Counted from the stretch's first letter, positions 43,896 through 52,563 are shown. The stretch is DNA of 64,000 nucleotides from G965215055 sp965242685 (GCA_965242685.1 OZ251487.1:1550001-1614000), one strand, 5' to 3'. Notes: generated from the sequence alone by a model not told the origin. Numbers and translations: made by a program.

Positions 43896-45347
43896 ATGAC
43901 CGCCACCAACCTAAAAAGAAAGTCCCGGTTTGAGCAATTTTTCACACCTGCCCGGATTGCCGGATTCATGGCAGGATTATTTACTCAAAAAACCGAAAAT
44001 ACCTGCCGCTTGCTTGACGCAGGCGCCGGAGCCGGCTCTCTCTCCACGGCTTTTTTAGACCGATGGGTTTCCAGTGGTCTCCGCCTCTCGAGTATTAAGG
44101 CCGATGTCTTTGAGATTGACGAGCTATTGTGCCCACCCTTAGCTCGGGCTTTGGGAAAATATAAAAAATTTCCTAATTCGAGCATAACGGTTAGAAATAC
44201 CGATTTCATACATACCGCTTCTGAATGGTTGTCCGATAATTCCTTCGCAGAAGAATTGCCGAAATATACGCACGCCATCCTGAATCCCCCTTACCAGAAA
44301 ATTCGTAGCGATTCAGCGCATCGCGCAGCTTTGAGGCGTATCGGCGTTGAAACGGTCAATTTGTACGCAGCTTTTGTGGCGTTGGCACTTTCACTATTGG
44401 ATGATCATGGGCAACTTGTTGCGATTATCCCACGTAGCTTCTGTAATGGGCCATATTACCGATCTTTCCGCAATTTCATGTTGCAACGTGCAGCATTGCG
44501 CCATCTGCATCTATTCAGGTCGCGCGACAAGGCGTTCAAGGAGGATGGCGTGTTACAAGAAAACGTCATTATTTATCTGGAGTGCGGGGGCAAGCAGGGA
44601 ATCGTAAAAATATCTACATCAACGGATGATACTTTTGCTGACTTGACCACTCACAGCTATCCGTTTGATCGGATAGTGTTCCCGGATGACCCGGAACAGT
44701 TTATCCATGTACCCACTTCACCCAAAAAGAGTGGTATCGATCTTTTCCCAAATCTCCGATATTCGCTTTCCGATCTTGGCCTGAACGTTTCAACGGGACC
44801 GGTTGTTGATTTTAGGGTCAAAACGTACTTGTGTACCATGCCTGAGGCAGGAACCGTGCCTTTACTCTATCCCAGCCATTGCAGTAAGGATGGTAGTACA
44901 ACGTGGCCGATGCCGATGAAAAAAAAGCCCAATGCTATTCAGTACAACGGCGACACCGAAAAGTGGCTTTATCCAAGGGGTTTTTACTGCGTAGTGCGGC
45001 GTTTTTCGGCGAAGGAGGAAAAACGCCGCATTGTAGCCAGTATAGTTGACCCTGCCCTATTTGACGCCCCCATGCTGGGATTCGAAAATCACCTGAATGT
45101 ATTTCACGAAAAGAAGCGGGGCTTGCCCGAAGCTCTTGCTCGTGGCCTGGCTGTATTTCTTAACACTACCGCCGTGGATGAGTATTTTCGGCGTTTCAGC
45201 GGCCACACACAGGTCAATGCAACGGATCTTAGGCTGATGAAGTATCCGCACCGCGACGTCCTGACTGAGCTTGGAAAATGGGTCGTTCAACAAGGAAAAC
45301 TTGAGCAACCGGTGATTGATAAGAAACTGGAAACTTTGGTTGCATGA
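43896..45347 (+). CDS. Type II DNA adenine methyltransferase (BsuBI/PstI-type partner)
   Basis: N6-adenine methyltransferase of the gamma/Eco57I-like class, 483 residues. It has the SAM-binding RLLDAGAGAGSLSTAFLDRW (motif I), KADVFEIDELL (motif II) and the catalytic HAILNPPYQKI (NPPY, motif IV), followed by a variable target-recognition region. The stop overlaps the start of the nuclease gene by 4 bp (ATGA), typical of a restriction-modification operon. The ATG at 43896 is chosen over an upstream TTG. It should protect the host's sites, possibly CTGCAG by analogy with the nuclease family. Confidence 0.9.
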   Translation: MTATNLKRKSRFEQFFTPARIAGFMAGLFTQKTENTCRLLDAGAGAGSLSTAFLDRWVSSGLRLSSIKADVFEIDELLCPPLARALGKYKKFPNSSITVRNTDFIHTASEWLSDNSFAEELPKYTHAILNPPYQKIRSDSAHRAALRRIGVETVNLYAAFVALALSLLDDHGQLVAIIPRSFCNGPYYRSFRNFMLQRAALRHLHLFRSRDKAFKEDGVLQENVIIYLECGGKQGIVKISTSTDDTFADLTTHSYPFDRIVFPDDPEQFIHVPTSPKKSGIDLFPNLRYSLSDLGLNVSTGPVVDFRVKTYLCTMPEAGTVPLLYPSHCSKDGSTTWPMPMKKKPNAIQYNGDTEKWLYPRGFYCVVRRFSAKEEKRRIVASIVDPALFDAPMLGFENHLNVFHEKKRGLPEALARGLAVFLNTTAVDEYFRRFSGHTQVNATDLRLMKYPHRDVLTELGKWVVQQGKLEQPVIDKKLETLVA

Positions 45348-46300
45348 TCGGCAAGAACGATCATTTGAAGGCGGCACTGAAGATCATTATTTCTTTGGGA
45401 CTGCCCCGAGCACAGCAAAATGAGCGTTCCGCCCTTTGCCTCCTCGCCCTTTTGAGCCTCCTACCCGGAAAAAAATGGAATGAGGCCGACAACCCTCTAA
45501 TGGGCATTACGCCTATTATGGATTGGATAAGAGAACACTACGGCAAGGATTACGCACCGAATACTCGTGAAACAGTGCGCAGACAAACCATGCACCAGTT
45601 TGTCAATGCTGGAATCGTGCTCTACAACCCGGACAAACCTGAGCGGCCTGTAAACAGCCCTAAAGCAGTCTATCAGATTGAACCCACTGCATTGACTCTG
45701 CTCCGTAGCTTCGGAACGCCAAGGTGGGGCGATAATCTTGCGAACTACTTGACCGAACGCGGCACACTGGCTGCCCGATATGCGAAAGTTCGTAAACAGA
45801 ACCGTATTCCGGTGCAGGTCATGCCGGGCAAGAGCATCACTCTCAGTCCAGGTGAGCACAGTGAACTAATTAGAGCAATCATTGAAGATTTTGCTCAGTG
45901 CTTCGCTCCTGGAAGCGTGTTGGTCTATGCCGGGGATACTGCCAATAAATGGAGCTATTTTGATGAGACACTGCTGCGCGATTTGGGAGTTGACGTGGAT
46001 GCACACGGTAAAATGCCAGATGTGGTTTTGAGTTACACGGAGAAGAAATGGCTGTTATTGATCGAAGCGGTGACCAGCCACGGGCCGGTTGATGGTAAGC
46101 GACATGCCGAACTGTCTCGATTGTTTTCGGGAGCAAAAGCCGGCCTGGTCTATGTGACCGCCTTCCTCAATCGGGCAGTCATGGGCCGCTATCTTGGCCA
46201 GATAGCTTGGGAAACTGAAGTGTGGGTCGCGGATTCGCCATCACATTTGATCCATTTTGACGGCAACCGCTTTCTTGGTCCTTATGACAACACGCCCTGA
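45344..46300 (+). CDS. BsuBI/PstI-type restriction endonuclease
   Basis: A 318-residue protein with the family layout: an N-terminal winged-helix-like half (TRETVRRQTMHQFVNAGIVLYNPDKPERPVNSPKAVYQI) and a C-terminal nuclease half with GKMPDVVLSYTEKKWLLLIEAVTSHGPVDGKRHAEL, the PD...E-type catalytic core followed by the family's conserved SHGPV and RxxEL. BsuBI and PstI cut CTGCAG; this enzyme's own site is not known. It is translationally coupled to the methyltransferase gene. Confidence 0.9.
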   Translation: MIGKNDHLKAALKIIISLGLPRAQQNERSALCLLALLSLLPGKKWNEADNPLMGITPIMDWIREHYGKDYAPNTRETVRRQTMHQFVNAGIVLYNPDKPERPVNSPKAVYQIEPTALTLLRSFGTPRWGDNLANYLTERGTLAARYAKVRKQNRIPVQVMPGKSITLSPGEHSELIRAIIEDFAQCFAPGSVLVYAGDTANKWSYFDETLLRDLGVDVDAHGKMPDVVLSYTEKKWLLLIEAVTSHGPVDGKRHAELSRLFSGAKAGLVYVTAFLNRAVMGRYLGQIAWETEVWVADSPSHLIHFDGNRFLGPYDNTP

Positions 46301-46350
46301 TAGAACACGATCACCCCCAAAATTTTGCAAGGCGTGAGAGTAGCGTCTCA

Positions 46351-46447
46351 ATGCTCACTTTTTAGCCAGTTTAATCAACAATGAATACTTGCCGATTTTA
46401 ATACAGAGCTTAATGTTCACTTATTTAACCAGCTTAATCAATCCATG
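46351..46447. repeat. Imperfect 35-bp direct repeat at the 3' end of the TIR-like gene
   Basis: Copy 1 (46351-46385) and copy 2 (46413-46447) share ATGYTCACTTWTTWRCCAG followed by YTTAATCAA and ATGAA. Copy 2 overlaps the stop codon of the TIR-like gene (46438), so the end of that gene appears partly duplicated just downstream. Confidence 0.65.
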
Positions 46448-47523
46448 AAATCATTAAAAGCTTTTAATAATTTCATGGTTGCCTGCATATCCAGTTCGTC
46501 GCCGCTGTAGCGGCATTCGTAAAGACCTTGGAGGTTGGAAGGTAAATCTATGCCTTTCTCGACAAGAAGGATAATAAAATTGCGGCCATAGAGTGCCAAC
46601 GCCGCCCCTATCTCAATCAAGACATTCTCGTTGATTTGTACAACTTGCTCCCCTTTTTCATCGAACAAGGTACGGTCAGCATCAACGTGAATAACTGCTG
46701 CTTTACATTTTCTCATGTCATCCAATACTTTGTCTGGAACTGGCTTTGCAGTACTTTCTTGTTCCTGGGCCACGACAGGTTTGAATTTCCCATAAGTAAC
46801 TATCTCCTGTACTTGCTTTAAGATCGTTTCATTCTTGCCATGGGTAATGAAAACTTGACTGGAGCGGTTTACAGCTTCTTTATCTTCTCTCGTTTGAGAT
46901 GCACTCTCACTAATAGCTTCGGCAGGCAGGGTTGTTTCCTTATCTTTTGTGTGATCAGATCTTGTTTCTCCATTGGATTTGTCGGTGCTATTGAGTTCTT
47001 CTCCTTCAACAAACTTGTGGGCAGTATTTTTGTCGAATTCAAAGCGCGTTGGTTGCGTACGTCGACCAAAGAACAACTTACCAAGGCCAGCACCCTCAGC
47101 AATTTGGAAAAAACATAAGACTTGATTGTTTAGAGTACGTTCTTTACCAGATACTTCATTCTCGAAGTGTTTATGCCAGTGTGCAGCGACATCATTTGAA
47201 CTTGGAGAAAAGTTTTCATTATGTACTGCCCACTCAACTGTTGCCTTATAGGGGGGGATATTTTTAATCACCTCGCGCAGCACATTTGACAGACCTGCAC
47301 CTTTATCGCGTGCGGCCTCTCTACCAAGATCTGTAAGTTGCATTTTATCTGCATTTTCTTCAATCAAACCCCAGAACTTAAGTGCGGCTAACTTACGGCC
47401 ATCAAGCGTATTGTTATCAAGGACGGCTCGTGCTTCTGACATAGTTGTACCAACTGGTTTACCCAAAAGGTAGTTACAAATTTTCTCAATATCCCCGACC
47501 CTTGTTTTAATGGGCAAACTCAT
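46438..47523 (-). CDS. Winged-helix / TIR-like nucleotide-binding domain protein
   Basis: A 361-residue protein in three parts. Residues 1-165 form a winged-helix-like region (LDGRKLAALKFWGLIEEN, MQLTDLGREAAR) and a helical segment (NNQVLCFFQIAEGAGLGK). Residues 168-220 are a polar, disordered linker. Residues 222-361 match the TIR-like domain of PF10137, known from Cap12/PycTIR effectors: SQVFITHGKNE, PVVAQEQESTAKPVPDKVLDD, AAVIHVDAD and INENVLIEIGAALALYGRNFIILLVEKG; Glu304 is the candidate catalytic Glu. Such domains deplete NAD+ when activated. No cyclase gene is adjacent, so the protein would sense through its own N-terminal half. It lies next to a restriction-modification pair in AT-rich DNA. 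Confidence 0.8.
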   Translation of the reverse strand: MSLPIKTRVGDIEKICNYLLGKPVGTTMSEARAVLDNNTLDGRKLAALKFWGLIEENADKMQLTDLGREAARDKGAGLSNVLREVIKNIPPYKATVEWAVHNENFSPSSNDVAAHWHKHFENEVSGKERTLNNQVLCFFQIAEGAGLGKLFFGRRTQPTRFEFDKNTAHKFVEGEELNSTDKSNGETRSDHTKDKETTLPAEAISESASQTREDKEAVNRSSQVFITHGKNETILKQVQEIVTYGKFKPVVAQEQESTAKPVPDKVLDDMRKCKAAVIHVDADRTLFDEKGEQVVQINENVLIEIGAALALYGRNFIILLVEKGIDLPSNLQGLYECRYSGDELDMQATMKLLKAFNDFMD

Positions 47524-47803
47524 AGTAATAATCCCGCTCGTTATTTAAAAGAATTCTAATTCGCCCCCTATAATAATCTTATTGAATAAAAAGTCAAGCG
47601 TAAAAAATAAAAAATCTTCTTTATAATTAAGGCTTTTATAATAAAAATATCAACTAACTGCTTTAGCAGTGGTTTTAGGTGTCAACAAAGTGTCGTCTAT
47701 CGAAATGTTGTCCGATAAAGGAACGAAATGTCCCCCCTTCCAGCATCCATCCGTTATGCGTAACTTCTTTACGGTGCTTTCTTGGCATTGTTTTTGATTG
47801 CCC
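47524..47803. promoter_or_regulatory. AT-rich gap upstream of the TIR-like gene
   Basis: 280 bp, very AT-rich near the gene. It holds a small palindrome ACTGCT-TT-AGCAGT (47657-47670... centre at the TTT) and two copies of CGAAATGT (47701-47708, 47724-47731) 23 bp apart, which may be binding sites or remains of a mobile-element end. A 37-codon frame on the minus strand (MPRKHRKEVTHNGWML...) is not supported by a ribosome-binding site. Confidence 0.35.
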
Positions 47804-48616
47804 CTAAAGAAAAACCTGCCAATTAAAGGCCAATAGAACTACGCCCAGCGCAATGCGATACAGTACGAACGGCAACATACCGATTTTGCTAACGAACTTT
47901 ATGAACCCGTGTATGCACAGGAAGGCGACGACGGCGGAGCAGGCCGTCACGCCGAAAATCAACCCCCATTCGACGGCTTCATCCTGCTGCATGGCAAGGT
48001 AGCTTGCGTAGATGGAAGCCGCAAGGATGGTAGGGATCGAAAGCAGGAAGGAAAAACGTGCCGCTTCCGTGCGGGTAAGACCCAACAATAGGCCCGCGGT
48101 CATTGTCACGCCGGAGCGGGAGGCGCCGGGGATGAGGGCGGTCACTTGTACCAGGCCGATAAACAATGCGTCCGCGGTCGTCAGGTGATCGGTTTTTCGC
48201 GTCTGCCTGCCCTGCCAATCGGCCAGCCACAGCAATAAACCAAACGTGATTGAAACGATGGCGATCACCACCGCGTTACGGGTATATTCAGCTATGTAGA
48301 CGTGTAGCGGGATGGCGACAATCAATATCGGCAATGTAGCCCATACCAACAGCCATGCAAGCCGCCGGTTTTCAGCAATATCGTGAGACGAGCGGGAAGG
48401 GACAAAGCAACCTGCCGTCAACCTGTACAGGTCGCGCCGGAAGTAAAATAACACCGCCAGCAGGCTGCCGAAGTGTGCCGCAATGTCTATGACGATGCCT
48501 TGATCCCGCCACGTTGTAATGATCGGCAAAAGCACCAGGTGGGCGGAACTTGAGACCGGCAGGAACTCGGTAACCCCTTGAATTACAGCCAATAAAAGCG
48601 CGTGCAGTGGTTCCAC
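47804..48616 (-). CDS. uppP: Undecaprenyl-diphosphatase
   Basis: Membrane enzyme (BacA/UppP) that dephosphorylates undecaprenyl diphosphate, recycling the lipid carrier of cell-wall synthesis. It has about eight membrane segments and both active-site motifs: AVIQGVTEFLPVSSSAHLVL near the start and LIPGASRSGVTMTAGLLLGL in the middle. 270 residues, GTG start. It follows the MidA-type gene by 15 bp on the same strand, so the two are likely co-transcribed. Confidence 0.95.
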   Translation of the reverse strand: MEPLHALLLAVIQGVTEFLPVSSSAHLVLLPIITTWRDQGIVIDIAAHFGSLLAVLFYFRRDLYRLTAGCFVPSRSSHDIAENRRLAWLLVWATLPILIVAIPLHVYIAEYTRNAVVIAIVSITFGLLLWLADWQGRQTRKTDHLTTADALFIGLVQVTALIPGASRSGVTMTAGLLLGLTRTEAARFSFLLSIPTILAASIYASYLAMQQDEAVEWGLIFGVTACSAVVAFLCIHGFIKFVSKIGMLPFVLYRIALGVVLLAFNWQVFL

Positions 48617-48631
48617 GTGGGGGCTTGTCTC

Positions 48632-49828
48632 TTAAAGTCGCGCGCGCGCGTCGCGCAAGGTAAAACGGTCTGTGTCGTATTCCACCTCCTTTCCCAACAC
48701 CATGACCTGAAAACGCTCGCCGATGGCGGAGCCCAGGGTAAGCTGTTTGAGTTGCGCAATTTGTGCCATGCGGTCGATTTCATCGTTTCCTTGCGGTTGC
48801 CAGTCCAGCAGGTGATTCGCCAGCATGAAATTGCGTTGCGAACCGAAGGATAATACTTTCAGGTTCAGACGCTCGGCCGCTTTTGCCAATGCGGAAAAAT
48901 CCACGTCCGCGGTAACGTCCTGTAGACCCGGGTATGCCAGCGGGTCTTCGGAGAGCCGGTGATTGAAATAGCTGCGTAGCGTCCCCGCGCCGCGTTGCGG
49001 GTGATAGTATTCATTCTGCGGATAGCCGTAATCAATCAGAAACGCCACACACCGTTCACAAGCCCCCGTCCATGCGGACAGGGTGGTCTCAAGATCGAGA
49101 TTAATTTCGCTGCAATAGCCCGCCGGGAGCGGCTGGCTCAATGCCATCGTTACGTTGTCCAATGCGGTTTCAAGTTCTTTTGAAGGGACGCGTAGCCGCC
49201 AGCCGAAAGTTCCCTGCCGGGTCGTTCCCACACGTTTTTCCTTGAAACCTTGCGGGCATACTTCAAAGCACTTGACCGGCAGTACGTCCAAGACTTCGTT
49301 CGCTATGATAACGGCATTTTTCAGGCTGACCGATAAATCCGGCAACCATTCAACCATTTCAGAATGATGGGGAACGTCCGCCGCCAGCCGCTTTTTTTGT
49401 TGTGCACGTAACAAGTCGCTTGGCTCGTGGATGTAGTATCGGGCGGGCGGGCTTTTCCATTCGTACAAGTAAGTGATTATATCACGGGCGAGCCGTCCGC
49501 TGCCCGCGCCGATCTCCAGGATCGCCCAGCCCTCGTTTTCGCGTAGCAGTCGCGCACAGGCGCGTGCCAGGCAGTATGCCAGGTGGATCGAAATCTCGGG
49601 GACGGTACAGAAGTCGCCGTCCTTGCCGAAAATCCGTTGTTTGTGGTGGTAATAGCCCACGGACGGATCGTGTAACGCCAACCGCATGTATTGGTCGAAT
49701 CCGATACAGTCCCCCTGCTTTTCAATTTCTCGTGAAATGTGTCGCATGCATGCCTCCGCATGCGCGCGCTGCCGGGCACCGAGCGGAGCAGGGCCTGAAT
49801 CAAAAGTTGGAATTGTCTGTATGCCCAC
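48632..49828 (-). CDS. MidA-family SAM-dependent protein arginine methyltransferase
   Basis: COG1565 family, related to mitochondrial NDUFAF7/MidA, which methylates an arginine of a complex I subunit. The 398-residue protein has GFDQYMRLALHDPSVGYY, FGKDGDFCTVPEISIHLAYCLA and the SAM-binding ILEIGAGSGRLARDI, then NAVIIANEVLDVLPVKCFEV and FLIDYGYPQNEYYHPQRGAGTLRSYFNHR. The start is GTG. In many bacteria the target is unproven. Neighbours are uppP downstream and the divergent pteridine reductase gene. Confidence 0.88.
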   Translation of the reverse strand: MGIQTIPTFDSGPAPLGARQRAHAEACMRHISREIEKQGDCIGFDQYMRLALHDPSVGYYHHKQRIFGKDGDFCTVPEISIHLAYCLARACARLLRENEGWAILEIGAGSGRLARDIITYLYEWKSPPARYYIHEPSDLLRAQQKKRLAADVPHHSEMVEWLPDLSVSLKNAVIIANEVLDVLPVKCFEVCPQGFKEKRVGTTRQGTFGWRLRVPSKELETALDNVTMALSQPLPAGYCSEINLDLETTLSAWTGACERCVAFLIDYGYPQNEYYHPQRGAGTLRSYFNHRLSEDPLAYPGLQDVTADVDFSALAKAAERLNLKVLSFGSQRNFMLANHLLDWQPQGNDEIDRMAQIAQLKQLTLGSAIGERFQVMVLGKEVEYDTDRFTLRDARARL

Positions 49829-49964
49829 TGGTGTTAATGCGGGATGTGGTAAAGTGCATAGAGCAGGTTCTGCATGAACGGTGCAACGAGTTGCTCATTA
49901 TGTGCGCACAGTGCCGTTGTGTACAAATCGGCACGCAGCTGCAACATTAGGAACATGAAACATT

Positions 49965-50702
49965 ATGGATAGGCCCAAAGTGATAATGATAACGGGCGCC
50001 GCACGGCGTATCGGTGCACGGTTGACCCGCTGTCTGCACCAATCCGGTATGAACATCATCTTGCATTATCACAATTCCGGGAAAGATGCCGCAGCACTTG
50101 TGAAAGACCTTACCACACAACGCGCCGAATCCGTAAAACAAGTGCGGGGCGATCTCGGGGAATGCAAGAATATTCCCGGCTTGATTGAGCAGGCCGCCTC
50201 TCTGTTCGGTCACATTGACGTACTGATCAATAATGCGTCTTCTTTTTTTCCGACCGATCTGGGTGAGATTGATGAAACCGTTTGGGACGACTTGATAAAC
50301 GTAAATCTCAAAGCGCCTTTGTTTTTGACCCAGGCGGCGGCGCCGTACCTGAAGGCCTCGCAAGGTTGTATTATAAATATCGTTGACATTCACGGTGACC
50401 GACCGCTCAAGGGTTACTGTGTATATTCCGTTGCCAAGGCGGGTTTGGCGATGCTAACCAAATCAACGGCCCGCGAACTGGCGCCCGAGATACGGGTAAA
50501 CGGCATCGCGCCGGGGGCCATTATGTGGCCGGAGATCGCGCACTATGAGGACATTCACCACGAAATTATCTCGCGCACCGCCCTGAAAAGAAAAGGTGCG
50601 CCCGAGGACGTTGCCGATGCCGCGTTGTTCTTAATCGACCGGGCGAACTACATTACCGGTCAGATTATCACGGTAGACGGAGGACGAACGTTAAGCAATT
50701 AA
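49965..50702 (+). CDS. Pteridine reductase / short-chain dehydrogenase
   Basis: A 245-residue short-chain dehydrogenase/reductase with the cofactor motif ITGAARRIGARLTRCL, the Arg of RIG selecting NADPH as in pteridine reductases, NNASSFF, and the catalytic YSVAKAGLAMLTKS (Tyr-x3-Lys). The closest named family is FolM/PTR1, which reduces dihydropteridines. Its vicinity to folK and folB supports a folate role. Confidence 0.85.
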   Translation: MDRPKVIMITGAARRIGARLTRCLHQSGMNIILHYHNSGKDAAALVKDLTTQRAESVKQVRGDLGECKNIPGLIEQAASLFGHIDVLINNASSFFPTDLGEIDETVWDDLINVNLKAPLFLTQAAAPYLKASQGCIINIVDIHGDRPLKGYCVYSVAKAGLAMLTKSTARELAPEIRVNGIAPGAIMWPEIAHYEDIHHEIISRTALKRKGAPEDVADAALFLIDRANYITGQIITVDGGRTLSN

Positions 50703-50768
50703 CCGCAATGCGCCGCCTGATCACGGGACGAGAGGAAAAGGCGGGCGACACGTGAAAGACAGCGAAAC

Positions 50769-51317
50769 ATGAAAGTCATCAATTTTTTCGGTGGGCCGGG
50801 AACGGGAAAATCGACCGCGTCGTCCGGGCTTTTCTATCGGATGAAAAAAAATAACTTGAACTGCGAATACGTTACGGAATATGCAAAGGAACTGGTGTGG
50901 GAAGAAAGATTCAATATCATAAACAACGATCAGCTGTACATTCTGGCGCGCCAGCACCGGTATATCGACAGACTTAAAGGCAAGGTCGACTACGTCGTCA
51001 CCGACTCCCCCTTGCTGCTGTCGGCAATTTATGCCGGCCACAACGAGGATCAAAGCGATCCGTTGAAGGACGCCGACGGGTTACAGCTTTTCCAAGAGCT
51101 GGTTTTAAGACTGTTCAATAAATACGATAATTACAATTTCTTTTTGTTGACCACGGGGTTTCAATACTGGATGACCGGCAGGATTCAGGAAAAATCCGAG
51201 TCCACTATGCTGGATGAAAAAATTTTCGATTTTCTGGTAGAGAATAAAATCAGATTCCGCTGTATAGAGGGAAATGACGAGAGTGTATTGGAAAGAATTT
51301 TACGGGAAACCGCGTAA
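50769..51317 (+). CDS. Phage-type P-loop NTPase
   Basis: A 182-residue nucleotide-binding protein with Walker A FFGGPGTGKSTASSGLFYRMK and DYVVTDSPLLLSAIY as the likely Walker B region. The combination FFGGPGTGKSTxxxGLF...VTEYAKELVWEER resembles ATP-binding proteins common in tailed phages, where their role is unknown. It sits between the pteridine reductase gene and convergent folK-folB, apparently inserted into a folate cluster, and its DNA is more AT-rich. No other phage genes are present. Confidence 0.65.
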   Translation: MKVINFFGGPGTGKSTASSGLFYRMKKNNLNCEYVTEYAKELVWEERFNIINNDQLYILARQHRYIDRLKGKVDYVVTDSPLLLSAIYAGHNEDQSDPLKDADGLQLFQELVLRLFNKYDNYNFFLLTTGFQYWMTGRIQEKSESTMLDEKIFDFLVENKIRFRCIEGNDESVLERILRETA

Positions 51318-51336
51318 CCTTGCGGCACTGAAGGGG

Positions 51337-51843
51337 TTACGTCGCACCAAACCCGGGGCCTGATTCATACGCCACTACCTTCATTCCTTCTTTTTCCGTA
51401 CTTTCTTCCCACAGTTTGGCGAGCGGTTGCTTTTCCTCCGGGTGAACGATGTCGCCGGCGAGTTCCGCCAAAGGCCTCAGCACAAAATTGTAACGCAGAA
51501 TGTCGGGGTGCGGCAGGGACACGCCGTCCGCCTGCATTACAAGATCGCCATGCAGCAGCTGATCCAGGTCGAGCGTGCGCGACTCAAATTGTTCCTTGCC
51601 CCGCGTGCGGCCGTGTTCGGCCTCAATTCGTCTGAGCGTCCGGTTGATTTCCGATGGCGAGCGCCGGCTGTCGAAACCGACTACCAGGTTATGAAAGTCA
51701 TCGCCCTCAAATCCCACTGCCTTGGTTTCGTAGACGCTGGAAACGTACAGCGGATCAAAGACCTTCCGCAGTGCACGTAGTGCCGAAGGAATGTTGCTTT
51801 CCTTGTCGACGTTGCTGCCGACAGCGACGTAGACGCGCGCCAT
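51337..51843 (-). CDS. folK: 2-amino-4-hydroxy-6-hydroxymethyldihydropteridine pyrophosphokinase
   Basis: Transfers pyrophosphate from ATP to the pterin in folate synthesis. The 168-residue product has the family motifs VYVAVGSNVDKESNI at the start, the central NLVVGFDSRRSPSEINRTLRRIEAEHGRTRGKEQFESRTLDLDQLLHGD (with Arg pairs and the DLDxL metal site) and LPHPDILRYNFVLRPLAEL. It lies 3 bp after folB on the same strand. Confidence 0.95.
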   Translation of the reverse strand: MARVYVAVGSNVDKESNIPSALRALRKVFDPLYVSSVYETKAVGFEGDDFHNLVVGFDSRRSPSEINRTLRRIEAEHGRTRGKEQFESRTLDLDQLLHGDLVMQADGVSLPHPDILRYNFVLRPLAELAGDIVHPEEKQPLAKLWEESTEKEGMKVVAYESGPGFGAT

Positions 51844-51846
51844 CCG

Positions 51847-52212
51847 CTACCCGTCGGTCGCCGTATTTCCACGTTCAATGGTAATGCCCACGTCGCGCGA
51901 ACCGCGCACCGCGCACGGCTTGGTAATGGTGACGCGCACCCAGGGGATACTAAATTCCGTGAGCAGGACGTCCGCCACCTTCTCGATCAGAGTTTCAATC
52001 AGCTCACAACGACTTTCTTCCACGAATTGGATCACGCGCTTGGAAACGGCGCGATAGTCCAGGGTGTCGTCGATAGAATCCGTCTCTGCGGCCTTGCCGA
52101 TATCGGCGCCCATCTCCAGATTGATGCGTACTTTCTGCTTGATGCGCTTTTCCCACTCAAACGTGCCTATGACGGCATCAATTTCCAGGTCACGAAGAAA
52201 AATTATATCCAT
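51847..52212 (-). CDS. folB: Dihydroneopterin aldolase
   Basis: Cleaves dihydroneopterin to hydroxymethyldihydropterin, the substrate of FolK, encoded next. Start at ATG 52212 gives MDIIFLRDLEIDAVIGTFEWEKR, the normal FolB N-terminus with the substrate-binding IGTFEWE. The catalytic region LDYRAVSKRVIQFVEESRCELIETLIEKVADVLL includes the conserved Glu, and VTITKPCAVRGSRDVGI holds the Lys. 121 residues, normal. Confidence 0.95.
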   Translation of the reverse strand: MDIIFLRDLEIDAVIGTFEWEKRIKQKVRINLEMGADIGKAAETDSIDDTLDYRAVSKRVIQFVEESRCELIETLIEKVADVLLTEFSIPWVRVTITKPCAVRGSRDVGITIERGNTATDG

Positions 52213-52299
52213 GGCGGAGGGGTAGTGTTTCAAAATTGATTGCCGATGCTGCCGTTGCCTTGTATCCCGGTGGCGGTTCTGTTACCTTTCGCACCCTGT

Positions 52300-52305
52300 T
52301 ATAAT
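52300..52305 (+). promoter_or_regulatory. -10 box of the rpmBG operon
   Basis: A perfect TATAAT lies 22 bp before the ATG of rpmB, in CCTGTTATAATACAGC. The -35 (TTCTGT, 17 bp upstream) is weak. The short leader fits a ribosomal protein operon. Confidence 0.55.
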
Positions 52306-52326
52306 ACAGCACTTTAAGCACTTGCC

Positions 52327-52563
52327 ATGTCCAGAGTTTGCCAGATTACCGGAAAGTGCCCCCTTGCGGGCAATAACGTTTCCCATGCACATAATAAAAC
52401 ACGGCGCCGGTTTATGCCTAATCTTCACGTTCGCCGTTTTTGGGTGGAAAGCGAGAACAGATGGGTGAAGCTGCGCGTCTCAACCAAAGGCATACGTATC
52501 ATTGACAAGAAAGGCATTGACAGCGTGCTTGCCGACCTCTACAAACGCGGCATCAAGGTTTGA
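52327..52563 (+). CDS. rpmB: 50S ribosomal protein L28
   Basis: 78 residues with the classic L28 sequence: MSRVCQITGKCPLAGNNVSHAHNKTRRRF, PNLHVRRFWVESENRWVKLRVSTKGIRIIDKKGI. Length and motifs are as in E. coli. It is followed after 26 bp by rpmG, the standard ribosomal pair. Confidence 0.97.
   Translation: MSRVCQITGKCPLAGNNVSHAHNKTRRRFMPNLHVRRFWVESENRWVKLRVSTKGIRIIDKKGIDSVLADLYKRGIKV

Noticed and set aside
47640..47780. A 37-codon minus-strand frame and repeated CGAAATGT as an insertion-sequence end.
   Set aside because: No transposase remnant, no terminal inverted repeats and no target duplication could be shown.
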